A DNA stretch of 64,000 nt from Methylomicrobium sp. wino1 (lineage in GTDB: Bacteria; Pseudomonadota; Gammaproteobacteria; Methylococcales; Methylomonadaceae): the NCBI RefSeq assembly GCF_003932755.1, contig NZ_CP024202.1, forward strand, positions 1,860,001 to 1,924,000, given 5' to 3'. The translations under genes were made by a program, and so were the position numbers. The notes under the pieces were generated by a model. It was not told the DNA's origin and ran no database searches. It saw only the letters and a list, made by a program, of their open reading frames with translations. The stretch's first letter is position 1, and each line of letters opens with the position of its first letter. Below are positions 27,903 through 36,961 of the stretch, piece by piece.

Positions 27903-28961
27903 TCAAGGCAAGCGGTTACGCACCGCTATCGTGCTGTTAAAAACCCGCCTCAAGCGCCGGTCCGCAGGTGTCACGGTTGCGCCGTTATACGTGTAGTCTA
28001 CCGGTTGCGCGGTTAGGTTATCATCAATGGATAGGGCCAATAGACTGATGCGAACACTGGCAACCGTATTCCACATTCCTGCCGCATCTACCGCATCGGC
28101 TGTAATATATTGGTTTACCGTTCCATCGCCATTGGTGTCAACGCCATAGCTAATATGCATTTCCTCGATACCTTCCACGAGTTCTTGCGCATCCTCCGAA
28201 TTGATTCTGCGATAGAGGGCAGGTTGATTATTAGGATTCGTTCTAATGTAATAACTGATTGATTGAGCAAGAAAAAGCTCGCCGCCTTCATAACTCTTTC
28301 CCAGTGCCTGAGTAGCATTGCCCGGCCCTGGCGCGGGGCAAACAGCTCCTGTGTTATGTACTACATTATTGTTATTGGCGGCATTGAAGTTCGTTATCTG
28401 AAATACCGCGGCAGCCTCGCAATCGGAAACGATCACAATATCGCAATCGTTCAGGCCAGGGTTGGAGCTCAATTTTAAGTCGGCAGATCCTGGCGGATTA
28501 CCGCCCGGGTGTTGAGAGACAGTCGCTCCATTTGGATCTACTTTGCGAATTGTAATGATATCGGAGCCATCAAGCGGCGATGTGATACTGGCATCAACCG
28601 CAGGTGTCCATGTTGTATTCGCATCATCCCATTCCGAACCTTGGACGGGAATCGTGAAGTCATAGAGATAGTTACTTGGATTATTCAACGTATTCGTGAT
28701 AGTAGTCGAACGGCTTATACATCCCAAATATCCCGCCATGCGAATATCATGCGTTAAAAATTCCAACGCAAACCTCCCGTTTTCCTGAAGCCTGGAAAGT
28801 CCTTCCTGCATGCGATAGGTTTGTTTGGTATTGACGAAAATCTGTAGTACCCCGCCCAATAAAAACGCGCCGATCAACAACGAAATCATGATTTCGACCA
28901 GCGTCATGCCGGTTTGCGATGCTTTAAAGCCGGATTTCGGTACAAATGTTTTAACGTTCAT
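27903..28961 (-). CDS. pilW: Minor pilin PilW
   Basis: 352 residues from ATG 28961 (MNVKTFVPKSGFKASQTG). The prepilin cleavage is predicted at G before MTLVEIMISLLIGAFLLGGV with Glu5 present. The leader is long for a prepilin (about 18 residues). The body has the PilW marker segments QENGRFALEFLTHDIRMAGYLGC and a C-terminal RLRRVFNSTIAVRNRLP. Cysteines at about residue 85, and in the middle, may form disulfides. Between pilV and pilX in the canonical order. The middle (28100-28750) is more AT-rich than most neighbours. Confidence 0.93.
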   Translation of the reverse strand: MNVKTFVPKSGFKASQTGMTLVEIMISLLIGAFLLGGVLQIFVNTKQTYRMQEGLSRLQENGRFALEFLTHDIRMAGYLGCISRSTTITNTLNNPSNYLYDFTIPVQGSEWDDANTTWTPAVDASITSPLDGSDIITIRKVDPNGATVSQHPGGNPPGSADLKLSSNPGLNDCDIVIVSDCEAAAVFQITNFNAANNNNVVHNTGAVCPAPGPGNATQALGKSYEGGELFLAQSISYYIRTNPNNQPALYRRINSEDAQELVEGIEEMHISYGVDTNGDGTVNQYITADAVDAAGMWNTVASVRISLLALSIDDNLTAQPVDYTYNGATVTPADRRLRRVFNSTIAVRNRLP

Positions 28962-28976
28962 GATGCTTAACGGCAA

Positions 28977-29329
28977 GATTGCAAACAGGAAACCATGCGT
29001 ATTGAGAACATGATCGATTGCCCACAGGCCGAAGTAGATTCGTTTTATTCATAAAATTAACTCGGTTTTCGTACTGAATGGTTCAACCGGACTTTATCGT
29101 TTATCGATCATGGTCTAGTGATAATAAAAGACAATAATCAATTTCATACTTCATGGTCACGACATTTATCAAGACCGGGTTTAAGTTCCGCATCGAGACC
29201 GTTATACCGGTGTAGCCCGAATGTAGTGAAACGAAATCCGGGAAGGCGAGGCAAGGGAGTTCCCGTATTTCGTTTCACTACATACGGGCTACGCGCTTCT
29301 ATTGCACTGTACGACAGAGACGCTGCGAT
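28977..29329. repeat. pilV-pilW gap with REP-like inverted repeat
   Basis: Arms GTAGCCCGAATGTAGTGAAA (29212-29231) and GTTTCACTACATACGGGCTA (about 29271-29290) with their inner parts form a long hairpin, related to 12271-12350. The rest (28977-29200) is AT-rich and shows no gene; it may contain a promoter for pilW onward. Confidence 0.75.
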
Positions 29330-29809
29330 TCAGGGCCGCAATGTCATCACGAAGCGTTGATCCGATGCGCCCGACCTGTTGTCGTCCCACCAAACCTTGA
29401 CTGCATAGGTCGTCCCGTTGCCGTCGCAAGCCGGAGCTGCCGATGTTCCGTCTTCGGAGGTGCTATCGATACAGGCCACGCCGACTCCCCCAGGCAACTG
29501 ATCGGCTAACGCGGTATTCCATTGTGCGATGTCATAGCCCGCCATTTGGGCCGGCGTACAGGAGTTTGCTTCGCAATCGTTTGCAGTGGCCGCTCCGTTG
29601 TTGTATTCGCCGTTGGTTAAAGCGACCCGGTTAACCCGCATGCGGTCCGCCATGTCGTATGCCAATTGTGTTGCTTGACTGCGATGATAGGCGCTTTGGT
29701 TGTTCCGAAGACCGATTGCCTGTATGCCTGCAAGTCCTAATAATCCAATTGCTAAAACGACCATGGCGATAAGAACTTCGAGTAATGTAAAACCGTTTTT
29801 TTTAAACAT
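29330..29809 (-). CDS. pilV: Minor pilin PilV
   Basis: 159 residues from ATG 29809 with a short prepilin leader MFKKNG, cut before FTLLEVLIAMVVLAIGLLGL (Glu5 present). The PilV marker LAGIQAIGLRNNQSAYHRSQ follows. A TTG 39 bases upstream overlaps the fimT end but would give an atypically long leader, so I reject it. Cysteines at four positions are likely paired in the periplasm. Together with FimT, PilW, PilX and PilE it primes pilus polymerisation and carries PilY1. Confidence 0.92.
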   Translation of the reverse strand: MFKKNGFTLLEVLIAMVVLAIGLLGLAGIQAIGLRNNQSAYHRSQATQLAYDMADRMRVNRVALTNGEYNNGAATANDCEANSCTPAQMAGYDIAQWNTALADQLPGGVGVACIDSTSEDGTSAAPACDGNGTTYAVKVWWDDNRSGASDQRFVMTLRP

Positions 29810-29838
29810 TTCAAGTGTAAGTGCTCTAATAAATTCTG

Positions 29839-30378
29839 TTATGGGCAAGCGATATCTCGTTGCGTATAGACTCTACCAACATTATTAAGTACTAGATTTA
29901 TTCCCACATTGCCTATCCTGTCGTCACACACCTTAATCGTTCCAGCTTGAAATGCTCCATTAACTTGACGACTCTGCCCGGTCGCAATATAAGATATATA
30001 ATTAGCAACGCTTCCATTGCCAACCATAGAAATATTGCTTACTTGATTTGTTTGAGTCTTTAAAAGAAGTTCACTTGCGCTGTCATATTCACCGTTATTG
30101 TTTTGATCGACAAAAACCAACCATCCGCTCGACCAATCGATAGCATTCGTAGTTACACAAGAATTCCCATTTGAGCTTTTACATGCCGTGATACGGGTGC
30201 TTCGCTTTATGGCTTCACTTCGTGCTAAATTTAACGAGGTCAATAATTCATTGGTACGTGTCGTCAACCGGTTACTTCGAATCGTTTCCATGAAACTCGG
30301 AATCCCCAGCGTCAATATAATCGCTCCGATCGCGATGGTCATCATGAGTTCGATTAGAGTAAATCCTTTGTGTTTCAT
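29839..30378 (-). CDS. fimT: Minor pilin FimT/FimU (GspH-like)
   Basis: 179 residues from ATG 30378, leader MKHKG cut before FTLIELMMTIAIGAIILTLG, then the GspH/FimT pattern SNRLTTRTNELLTSLNLARS and CVTTNAIDWSSGWLVFVD, with a C-terminal VGRVYTQRDIACP. First gene of the minor-pilin operon. The gene is noticeably richer in A/T codons (AAT, TTA, ATA) than sga beside it. FimT and FimU are hard to separate by eye. Confidence 0.9.
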   Translation of the reverse strand: MKHKGFTLIELMMTIAIGAIILTLGIPSFMETIRSNRLTTRTNELLTSLNLARSEAIKRSTRITACKSSNGNSCVTTNAIDWSSGWLVFVDQNNNGEYDSASELLLKTQTNQVSNISMVGNGSVANYISYIATGQSRQVNGAFQAGTIKVCDDRIGNVGINLVLNNVGRVYTQRDIACP

Positions 30379-30533
30379 TAATTGTTCGCCAATAACCGGC
30401 AATAGTTAGAATGCTTGCCTGATGAAATGTTGATATTAAAACTAGTCTATTTCTTGCGAAATGTCTGTGAACTTAAGCATAAATCGGTTTGTTGATGAGA
30501 AACCGATGTTCGGTATAGGCTATTCCCCTAAAC

Positions 30534-30575
30534 GCAAAAAAGGCATCCCGACGTTAATCGGAATACCTTTTGGTT
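30534..30575 (-). terminator. Terminator downstream of sga
   Basis: On the minus strand AAAGGTATTCCGATT…GTCGGGATGCCTTTTTT forms a stem with one mismatch followed by six T. It lies 23 bp after the sga stop and upstream of the fimT operon on the same strand, separating the two transcripts. Confidence 0.85.
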
Positions 30576-30597
30576 TGGCTGAATTAGCGTATTCTGA

Positions 30598-31761
30598 TTA
30601 TGCAGTGGTGCGATAGTATTCGATCGCTGCCGCAACGCCGCTACCGGCTTTGATATCGAAGCCGTTATCGAGCAGCGCCATTTCGACGCCGGCGATGGCG
30701 CCGAGCATTGAGACATCGTTCATGTCGCCGACATGACCGATGCGGAACACTTTGCCGGCCACTTCGTTCAAGCCCGCACCCAGAGAAATATTATATTTGC
30801 TGAAGGCGGTATTGATGACATCGCGCGCATCTTTGCCTGCCGGAACGACGACCGCCGAAACGGTATTCGATTCGAAGCCGGGTTTGGCGCACAGTTCCAG
30901 GCCCCATGCGGCAATCGCTTTTCGTGTACCTTCAGCCAGGCGGTAATGGCGCGCATAAACGTTTTCGAGACCTTCTTCGAGCAGCAGGTCCAGGGCTTTG
31001 CGTAGTCCGTACAGCATCGGGATCGATGGCGTGTAAGGCGTGTAACCGTCTTTGTTGCTGGCTAGTTGGTCTTTAAGGTCGAGAAAGGCGCGTCTGCTTT
31101 GTGCAGTATCGCACGCGGCTATCGCTTTTTGGCTGAATGCGACCAGGGCGGCGCCGGCCGGTAGCATGAAGCCTTTTTGCGAGCCGCTGATCGCGCCGTC
31201 GACGCCCCATTCGTCCATGCGGAAATCGATGCTGGCGATCGAGCTGACGCCGTCGACGAACAATAATGCCGGGTGTCCGGCTACGTCCATGACTTTGCGA
31301 ACGCCGCCGATGTCGCTGGTGACGCCGGTCGCGGTTTCGTTGTGCGTGGCTAGAATGGCTTTGATTTCATGTTTGCTGTCTTCTTTTAGGCGCGCCTCGA
31401 GATCGTCAAGCGGAATGCCTTCGCCCCAAGGTCTTTCGATGACAATGACTTCGAAGCCTAGGCGTTTAGCCATTGCGGCCCAGAGATGGCTGAATTGACC
31501 GAAGCGGTAAATCAGGACTTTATCGCCAGGGCTCAAGGTATTGGTTAGGGCGATTTCCCAGCCGGCGGTTCCGGTTGCCGGAAAAATGAAGCTATGTCCG
31601 GTTTCGGTTTTGAAGACTTTTTTTAGGTCTTCGAGCAAGGGTTTGAAAAGCTCAGGGAAGATCGGTGAACGATGATCTTCGCTGGGGACATGCATCGCAC
31701 TGAGAACTTCGTCGGGAATATTTGTTGGACCTGGAACATACAAATGATTACGGCCTGCCAT
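30598..31761 (-). CDS. sga: Serine-glyoxylate aminotransferase
   Basis: Transfers the amino group of serine to glyoxylate, giving hydroxypyruvate and glycine, so it regenerates the GlyA acceptor. 387 residues, class V aminotransferase. The N-terminus has LYVPGPTNIP (8-17), FPATGTAGWEIALTN (60-74) for cofactor phosphate, LFVDGVSS (167-174) with the PLP aspartate, and PLP-Lys196 in SGSQKGFMLP. A C-terminal RIGHVGDMN is typical of SgaA. Divergent from mcl across a 587-bp region. Confidence 0.97.
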   Translation of the reverse strand: MAGRNHLYVPGPTNIPDEVLSAMHVPSEDHRSPIFPELFKPLLEDLKKVFKTETGHSFIFPATGTAGWEIALTNTLSPGDKVLIYRFGQFSHLWAAMAKRLGFEVIVIERPWGEGIPLDDLEARLKEDSKHEIKAILATHNETATGVTSDIGGVRKVMDVAGHPALLFVDGVSSIASIDFRMDEWGVDGAISGSQKGFMLPAGAALVAFSQKAIAACDTAQSRRAFLDLKDQLASNKDGYTPYTPSIPMLYGLRKALDLLLEEGLENVYARHYRLAEGTRKAIAAWGLELCAKPGFESNTVSAVVVPAGKDARDVINTAFSKYNISLGAGLNEVAGKVFRIGHVGDMNDVSMLGAIAGVEMALLDNGFDIKAGSGVAAAIEYYRTTA

Positions 31762-32224
31762 TGTTTATTGCCTCATTTAATAATGAATGGTGAAGAAAGT
31801 GGGTTGATTCGTTTCGGGTAGCGTTGTTCCGGGAATTGCCGGGATTGCATTCGAGTATTGCAAATTTGCCCATTTTCGCTAAGGCAATTGGGCTGCTCAC
31901 TTAACGTGGGACAGATTAAGTTTAATCCGTTCGTGGTGAGCCTGTCGAACCATGGGCGGATTAACCATCTACCCTTCGACAGGGCTCTCCTGAGCACAGC
32001 AGAAGGACTCAGGGTGAGCGCTTAATTCTTAGTGCTTTTGCCCCGCCTTAAGTGGGAAGCCGGCAATTGCATTGACTTAAAGAACGATGGATGAGTATTT
32101 CGATACCGATTCGTTACCCGGAAAATGAATGCTAAAGCGGGCAATATTGCCATATTTGCAGTTAATCGGCAAGCGCCGGTTGTTGGATGTTGCGGGCTGC
32201 AGCGGCGAGTTGAGAAAGTTAAAA
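31762..32224. repeat. sga/mcl divergent region with GCCTGTCGAA-type repeat
   Basis: Contains a repeat (about 31919-32020) with arms TTAATCCGTTCGTGGTGAGC and CTCAGGGTGAGCGCTTAA around GAGCCTGTCGAAC / CTTCGACAGGGCTC. It is the same family as 37575-37645 and the third hairpin of 44912-45101. No gene. The long opposite-strand open frame covering mcl is a shadow. Confidence 0.75.
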
Positions 32225-32252
32225 TTGACAATATCGTTGCCAAAAGTACAAT
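32225..32252 (+). promoter_or_regulatory. Likely sigma-70 promoter for mcl
   Basis: TTGACA (32225-32230), 16-bp spacer, TACAAT (32247-32252): perfect -35 and five-of-six -10. Expected start near 32259 leaves a leader of about 90 bases before mcl. It is the strongest promoter-like match I noticed in the window. Confidence 0.65.
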
Positions 32253-32348
32253 GTCGGATTTATTTTGCGCCCGGTTCGAGTCGAATTTAACCGAATCGAG
32301 GGTGACTTCGCCCAGCAAAAAATTAACATATTGAAATAGGAAGATACA

Positions 32349-33299
32349 ATGAGCCACACCTTGTATGAAGCGTCCGTGCAACGCGTTCAGCGCTGCGAGC
32401 TTGCTGTTCCGGGGTCGAATCCCGGTATGTTCGAAAAAGCGTTGAAAAGCGGTGCGGATTTCATATTTTTGGACCTCGAGGACGCCGTGGCGCCTGACGA
32501 TAAACTGCAAGCCCGCAAAAATGTCATTGAAGCGATCAACGATTTGGATTGGAAAGGGCACGGTATCACGATTTCGGTACGCATTAACGGCTTGGATACG
32601 CAATACATGGTCCGCGATGTCGTCGATCTGGTTGAACAAGCCGGTCATAAACTCGATACGATTCTGATCCCGAAAGTCGGCGTCTATGCCGATGTCTACA
32701 TGGTCGAGGCGATGGTTAATCAACTTGAAATGCAACAAGGCTTGAAAAACCGCATCGGTATCGAAGCCTTGATCGAAACGGCATTGGGTATGGCGAACGT
32801 CGAAGACATCGCCCGCAACGGCGCATCGGGTCGTTTGGAGGCGTTGCATTTCGGCGTCGCCGATTATGCGGCCAGCAACCGTGCAAGAACGACTAATATC
32901 GGCGGTTTGAACCCCGATTATCCGGGCGATCAATGGCATGCCGCGATCAGTCGCATGACGGTCGCGTGCCGCGCCTTCGGTCTCCGTCCGATCGACGGGC
33001 CGTTCGGAGATATCAACGATAAGGACGGTTATAAAGCCGCTGCAAGGCGCGCTGCTGCATTGGGCTGCGAAGGCAAGTGGGCGATACATCCGTCTCAAAT
33101 CGAATTGGCTAACGAAGTCTTTACGCCGCCGGTGGCTGAAATCGAAAAGGCCGAGCGTATTTTGGCTGCCTTGAAAGAAGCCGCCGCGCAAGGTAAGGGC
33201 GCCGCTGCGCTGGACGGGCGCTTGATCGATGCCGCGTCCGAAAAGATGGCCAACAATGTCGTCAAGGCCGCCGAAGCAATTGCCGCAAAAGGCCAGTAA
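32349..33299 (+). CDS. mcl: Malyl-CoA lyase
   Basis: Cleaves malyl-CoA to acetyl-CoA and glyoxylate, the closing step of the serine cycle. 316 residues in the CitE/HpcH aldolase superfamily. FIFLDLEDAVAP (about 38-49) carries the Mg-binding acids, then SVRINGLDT (about 75-83), LIPKVG (about 105), the IEALIETALG segment with the catalytic Glu (about 137-146), and GKWAIHPSQIELAN (about 240-253). Length and pattern match MclA of methylotrophs. GGAAGATACA precedes ATG. mtkAB follow, separated by a repeat and a terminator hairpin. Confidence 0.96.
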   Translation: MSHTLYEASVQRVQRCELAVPGSNPGMFEKALKSGADFIFLDLEDAVAPDDKLQARKNVIEAINDLDWKGHGITISVRINGLDTQYMVRDVVDLVEQAGHKLDTILIPKVGVYADVYMVEAMVNQLEMQQGLKNRIGIEALIETALGMANVEDIARNGASGRLEALHFGVADYAASNRARTTNIGGLNPDYPGDQWHAAISRMTVACRAFGLRPIDGPFGDINDKDGYKAAARRAAALGCEGKWAIHPSQIELANEVFTPPVAEIEKAERILAALKEAAAQGKGAAALDGRLIDAASEKMANNVVKAAEAIAAKGQ

Positions 33300-33343
33300 G
33301 GAATATGCACAAAATAACTTCTACAAGTAGTAGGCTTTGTGGC

Positions 33344-33442
33344 GGTTTAGTGACTCGCTTGACAGGACGCCGTGAATACGTCCATGTAGGCTTGACGGCG
33401 GCTATCCTTGCCCCCGACACCTGTCAATCGAGCCACCAAACC
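33344..33442. repeat. MITE-like element (GGTTTAGTGACTCG…GACAGG ends), empty-site copy
   Basis: 99-bp element with terminal inverted repeats GGTTTAGTGACTCGCTTGAC and (inverted) GGTTTGGTGGCTCGATTGAC. Its interior GGACGCCGTGAATACGTCC is the uninterrupted version of the sequence split by a hairpin in 39016-39184 and 51646-51815. Confidence 0.85.
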
Positions 33443-33495
33443 CCCTTCCAACAGTTGTCTAAGTTATTTCATGCTCGTTCCTAAGCAATTGGAAT

Positions 33496-33530
33496 AGGCC
33501 CGCGCCGATTTTCGGCGCGGGCCTTTCTTT
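33496..33530 (+). terminator. Intrinsic terminator/possible attenuator in the mtkA leader
   Basis: Perfect 13-bp stem AGGCCCGCGCCGA / TCGGCGCGGGCCT with a 3-base loop and TTCTTT. It ends 30 bp before the mtkA start, too close for a separate promoter downstream. So it either ends mcl transcripts partially or acts as an attenuator on mtkAB. Confidence 0.85.
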
Positions 33531-33559
33531 ACTTTTTTAAAATAGAAAGAGGTTATGCT

Positions 33560-34741
33560 GTGGATATCCATGAGTATCAGGCAAAAGAAATTTTAACGGA
33601 ATACGGCGTCAAGATCGCCGATGGCGGCCTGGCTTACAGTCCGGAAGATGCCGTGCAGCGTGCGCGAGAAATCGGCGGCAGTATTTGGGCGGTGAAGGCG
33701 CAAATTCATTCCGGCGCGCGCGGTAAAGCCGGCGGTATCAAACTGTGCCGGTCGCATGACGATGTCGCGAAGGCCGCCGAGGAGTTATTGGGTAAACGGC
33801 TCGTGACCCACCAAACCGGACCTGCCGGTAAAGTCTGCGGAAGGCTTTATGTAGAGGCCGGCACCGATATCGCGAAAGAATTGTATTTTTGCCTACTTGT
33901 GGACCGTAGCTCCGAACGCATCGTCATGGTCGGTTCAGCCCAAGGCGGTATGGAAATCGAGGAGTTAGCGCAAACCAGACCTGAAGCGATTACCAAAATT
34001 TACATCGAACCTTCAGTCGGCTTGCAGGATTTTCAAGCGCGAGCAATGGCTTTTGCATTGGGCTTGCCGGTGTCGATGATCAATACCGCCGTTAAAACTA
34101 TCAACGGCTGTTACCGGGCGCTACGTGATAATGACGCGAATATGCTCGAAATCAATCCGTTAGTTGTGACCGGAAAAGAAGATTTGCTGGCCTTGGACTG
34201 TAAAATGGGTTTCGACGACAATGCCTTGTTTCGCCGCCACCGAATCGCCGAATTGCGCGATAAAACTCAAGAAGATCCCCGTGAAATGGCGGCTGCCGAT
34301 CGCGGCCTGAGCTATGTGGGCCTGGATGGCGATATCGGCTGTATGATCAACGGTGCAGGTCTCGCGATGGCGACGATGGACATGATCAAATTGGCCGGCG
34401 GCGAGCCGGCGAACTTTCTCGATGTCGGTGGCGGCGCTTCGCCGGAGCGTACCGAGAAAGCGTTCCGTTTGGTCTTGGCCGACAAAAACGTTAAGGCGAT
34501 GCTGGTCAATATCTTTGCCGGTATCAACCGTTGCGATTGGATTGCTGAAGGTGTCGTTCATGCGGTCAAAAAAATCGATATGAAGATTCCTTTGATCGTG
34601 CGTTTGTCCGGTACCAATGTCGAAGAAGGACGCAGGATCATCGCCGAGAGCGGCTTGCCGATCATTACCGCCGAAACTTTGGCGGAAGCGGCCGAAAAAG
34701 CCGTGCTGGCACGTAATGAAGTAGTGGCGAGAGAGGGCTGA
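33560..34741 (+). CDS. mtkA: Malate-CoA ligase (malate thiokinase) beta subunit
   Basis: With MtkB forms malyl-CoA from malate, CoA and ATP. 393 residues, ATP-grasp fold as in Suc[17 protein letters not shown] (about 4-19), [17 protein letters not shown] (about 43-59), [10 protein letters not shown] (about 196-205), [14 protein letters not shown] (about 213-226), and [11 protein letters not shown] (about 294). GTG start at 33560 is chosen because AGAAAGAGG lies 8 bp upstream and DIHEYQ is the family N-terminus. Malate rather than succinate specificity is inferred from mcl next door; the proteins are homologous. Confidence 0.94.
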   Translation: MDIHEYQAKEILTEYGVKIADGGLAYSPEDAVQRAREIGGSIWAVKAQIHSGARGKAGGIKLCRSHDDVAKAAEELLGKRLVTHQTGPAGKVCGRLYVEAGTDIAKELYFCLLVDRSSERIVMVGSAQGGMEIEELAQTRPEAITKIYIEPSVGLQDFQARAMAFALGLPVSMINTAVKTINGCYRALRDNDANMLEINPLVVTGKEDLLALDCKMGFDDNALFRRHRIAELRDKTQEDPREMAAADRGLSYVGLDGDIGCMINGAGLAMATMDMIKLAGGEPANFLDVGGGASPERTEKAFRLVLADKNVKAMLVNIFAGINRCDWIAEGVVHAVKKIDMKIPLIVRLSGTNVEEGRRIIAESGLPIITAETLAEAAEKAVLARNEVVAREG

Positions 34742-34751
34742 GAGAAGACAC

Positions 34752-35642
34752 ATGGCAATTTTAATCAACGAAAATACACGCATTATCGTTCAAGGTTTTA
34801 CCGGTAAAATCGGCACGTTTCATGCCCAGGACATGATCAACTACGGCGCTAAAGTCGTCGGCGGCATTACTCCGGGGAAAGGCGGTCAATCGCATCTGGG
34901 TTTGCCGGTGTTTAATACTGTTAAGCAGGCGGTCGATCAAGTCGGCGCCGAAGCGAGTATCGTCTTCGTGCCGCCCGCGTTTGCGGCGGATTCGATCATG
35001 GAAGCGGCCGATGCCGGCATCAAATATTGTGTCGCGATTACCGACGGCATTCCGACTCAAGATATGATGAAGGTCAAAAACTTTCTGCGTCGTTTTCCTG
35101 AAGACGAGCGCATGATTCTGACCGGTCCTAACTGCGCCGGTACAATCAGTCCCGGGCGTTCGATGCTGGGCATCATGCCGGGTCATATTTACATACAGGG
35201 TAATGTCGGCATCGTTGGACGTTCGGGTACATTGGGTTATGAGGCGGCCGATCAATTAAAACGGCTCGGCATCGGTGTGTCGACTTCGGTGGGCATCGGC
35301 GGCGATCCGATTAACGGGAGTTCGCATCGCGATATTCTCGAACATTTCGAGCGAGACCCGGAAACTAAAGTGGTCTTAATGATTGGCGAAATCGGCGGGC
35401 CGCAAGAAGTCGAAGCCGGTATTTTCGCGAAAGAACAAATGACCAAGCCCCTGGTTTCTTATATCGCCGGTTTAACCGCTCCGGAAGGACGTAGAATGGG
35501 CCATGCGGGTGCGATCATCTCGACGGCAGGCGAAAGCGCGGCCGAAAAAGTCGCGATGTTGAAGGATTTGGGCGTTACAATCGCGCCGACACCTTCGGCG
35601 ATGGGGGAGACGGTTGCTGCGGTTTTAGCCAAATTGTCATAA
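34752..35642 (+). CDS. mtkB: Malate-CoA ligase alpha subunit
   Basis: CoA-binding and phospho-histidine subunit. 296 residues. N-terminal NTRIIVQGFTGKIGTFH (about 8-24), GGITPGKGGQSHLGLPVF (CoA-binding, 37-54), VGRSGTLGYEAADQL (155-169), GIGGDPINGSSH (181-192), and active His251 in MGHAGAIISTAGE. Ten-base gap from mtkA. Together with mcl they are the malyl-CoA steps of the serine cycle; the alternative, succinyl-CoA synthetase alpha, is less likely in this context. Confidence 0.94.
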   Translation: MAILINENTRIIVQGFTGKIGTFHAQDMINYGAKVVGGITPGKGGQSHLGLPVFNTVKQAVDQVGAEASIVFVPPAFAADSIMEAADAGIKYCVAITDGIPTQDMMKVKNFLRRFPEDERMILTGPNCAGTISPGRSMLGIMPGHIYIQGNVGIVGRSGTLGYEAADQLKRLGIGVSTSVGIGGDPINGSSHRDILEHFERDPETKVVLMIGEIGGPQEVEAGIFAKEQMTKPLVSYIAGLTAPEGRRMGHAGAIISTAGESAAEKVAMLKDLGVTIAPTPSAMGETVAAVLAKLS

Positions 35643-35924
35643 TAGCGGCGTAAACCTAGTGAACGGTAAACAGTAAACGGAAAGCGGAGAGCGGAGAGCG
35701 GAGAGCGGGCGCTTGTGGGAGTGACGCATTCGTCGCCCCTCACCTAACGCTAGGTGAGGGGAAGCCGTTTCTGTTCGATGTCAGTCAGCATTTTTCGAAG
35801 TCAGGCCGTTTCGTCATCGATAATTGCTTATCGGAAAGCTGCCGCTCATAACTCATAATGCCACAGCGGAGTCTTAGTAGATTTCCTGTGGTTTTGTTTT
35901 TTACGAAAGGATTAATCACGCTTC
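35643..35924. repeat. Intergenic region with tandem AGCGGAG units and CTCACC…GGTGAG hairpin
   Basis: Tandem AGCGGAG/AAGCGGA units (about 35678-35708) precede GTGGGAGTGACGCATTCGTC and the CTCACCTAACGCTAGGTGAG hairpin (about 35739-35758). Same modular order as 3481-3583 and 42022-42116, with a different 7-bp unit. Nothing else seen before the next gene. Confidence 0.75.
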
Positions 35925-36686
35925 ATGAAACAACCGATGATATATGCCTTGGATTTCGACGGCGTTATTTGCGATAGCGCCGTCGAAACCGCGATAACCG
36001 GTTGGAAGGCCGCCGGACGGCTTTGGCCGGATTTGACCGAGGACCGGCTTTCGGAGCAATTGATCGATCGTTTCCGACGGGTTCGACCCGCGATTGAAAC
36101 CGGCTACGAAGCGATTTTGGTGATGCGTTTGATCGCTCTGGAAGACGACAACCACGCCGTTTTAACCGGATTCGAACGGAATAAACAGAAACTACTCGAT
36201 GAAGTGAATGTCGATGTCGATTTTCTGAAGAAACTATTCGGCGACACGCGCGATAACTGGATTGCGGCTGATTTGTCGGGTTGGATCGGAGTGAACCCAT
36301 TGTTTCTCAGCGTTGCCGATAAGCTTAAGCAGCTGAATGAGCAGGCTACTTGGTATGTGGTGACTACGAAACAAGAGCGTTTCGTCAAGCAAATTTTGAG
36401 CGCTAATGAGATTGAACTATCCGGCGACAACATATTCGGCCTCGAAAGAAACAGAAGCAAAGCCGATACCCTAATTGAAATTATGGATGGCCATCCTAAT
36501 GAACAAATTTATTTTGTCGAGGATCGTTTGCCTGCATTGTTGAATGTGATGGCCAATCCAAAGCTTCAGACGCTAATAAAATTGCAATTGGCCGACTGGG
36601 GCTATAACACTGCTAAGGATAGACAAGAAGCCGTACACAATGGTATTGAACTATTGTGTATCGAGGATTTTCTTAAGGCCAAATAA
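35925..36686 (+). CDS. HAD-superfamily phosphatase
   Basis: 253 residues. HAD motif I LDFDGVICDS (about 10-19) supplies the nucleophile and acid Asp, motif II VVTTK (about 143-147), a lysine in NRSKADTL (about 175) for motif III, and motif IV FVEDRLP (about 196-202). The cap inserted between motifs I and II is helical and long (about 20-140). No signal peptide, so cytoplasmic. In methylotroph genomes a phosphoglycolate-type phosphatase could assist glyoxylate metabolism, but substrate cannot be told from the sequence. Monocistronic, 280 bp after mtkB. Confidence 0.85.
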   Translation: MKQPMIYALDFDGVICDSAVETAITGWKAAGRLWPDLTEDRLSEQLIDRFRRVRPAIETGYEAILVMRLIALEDDNHAVLTGFERNKQKLLDEVNVDVDFLKKLFGDTRDNWIAADLSGWIGVNPLFLSVADKLKQLNEQATWYVVTTKQERFVKQILSANEIELSGDNIFGLERNRSKADTLIEIMDGHPNEQIYFVEDRLPALLNVMANPKLQTLIKLQLADWGYNTAKDRQEAVHNGIELLCIEDFLKAK

Positions 36687-36961
36687 GCATCACTATCTCG
36701 GTAAATATTCAGTCCCCTTCTTTTTCAAAGGGAGGAGGCAAAGTTCCAACTTGTTTTAATGCAGGGGGCTGAATAATTAATTAACTCGTGGCTTTGTTTT
36801 TAATAATTGTTGCTTTTTGCAATGCCTTACAAATTTTGTTAGTTTGATTGGGCAGTTAATGTACTTCGAAGGACTCATTATGTCTTTTTGGTTATCAATC
36901 GAAGTATGAGTTTTTAAAATAAATGAAACTTTATTTTTATTTGAGGAGAATTTAGTCGTTT
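36687..36961. other. AT-rich intergenic region, nothing identified
   Basis: Small inverted repeat CCCCTTCTTTTTCAAAGGGAGG (about 36712-36733) after the HAD gene may act as a terminator. The rest is AT-rich leader sequence with GAGGAG as ribosome-binding site for the next gene. Confidence 0.5.

Noticed and set aside
32022-33191. 389-codon open frame on the minus strand over mcl
   Set aside because: It is antisense to a well-supported malyl-CoA lyase, its translation matches no family, and it spans the mcl promoter region. A shadow of GC-biased coding sequence.
33560-35642. Assignment of mtkAB as succinyl-CoA synthetase sucCD
   Set aside because: The proteins are homologous, but direct linkage to mcl and the serine-cycle genes, and absence of sucAB, favour malate-CoA ligase.
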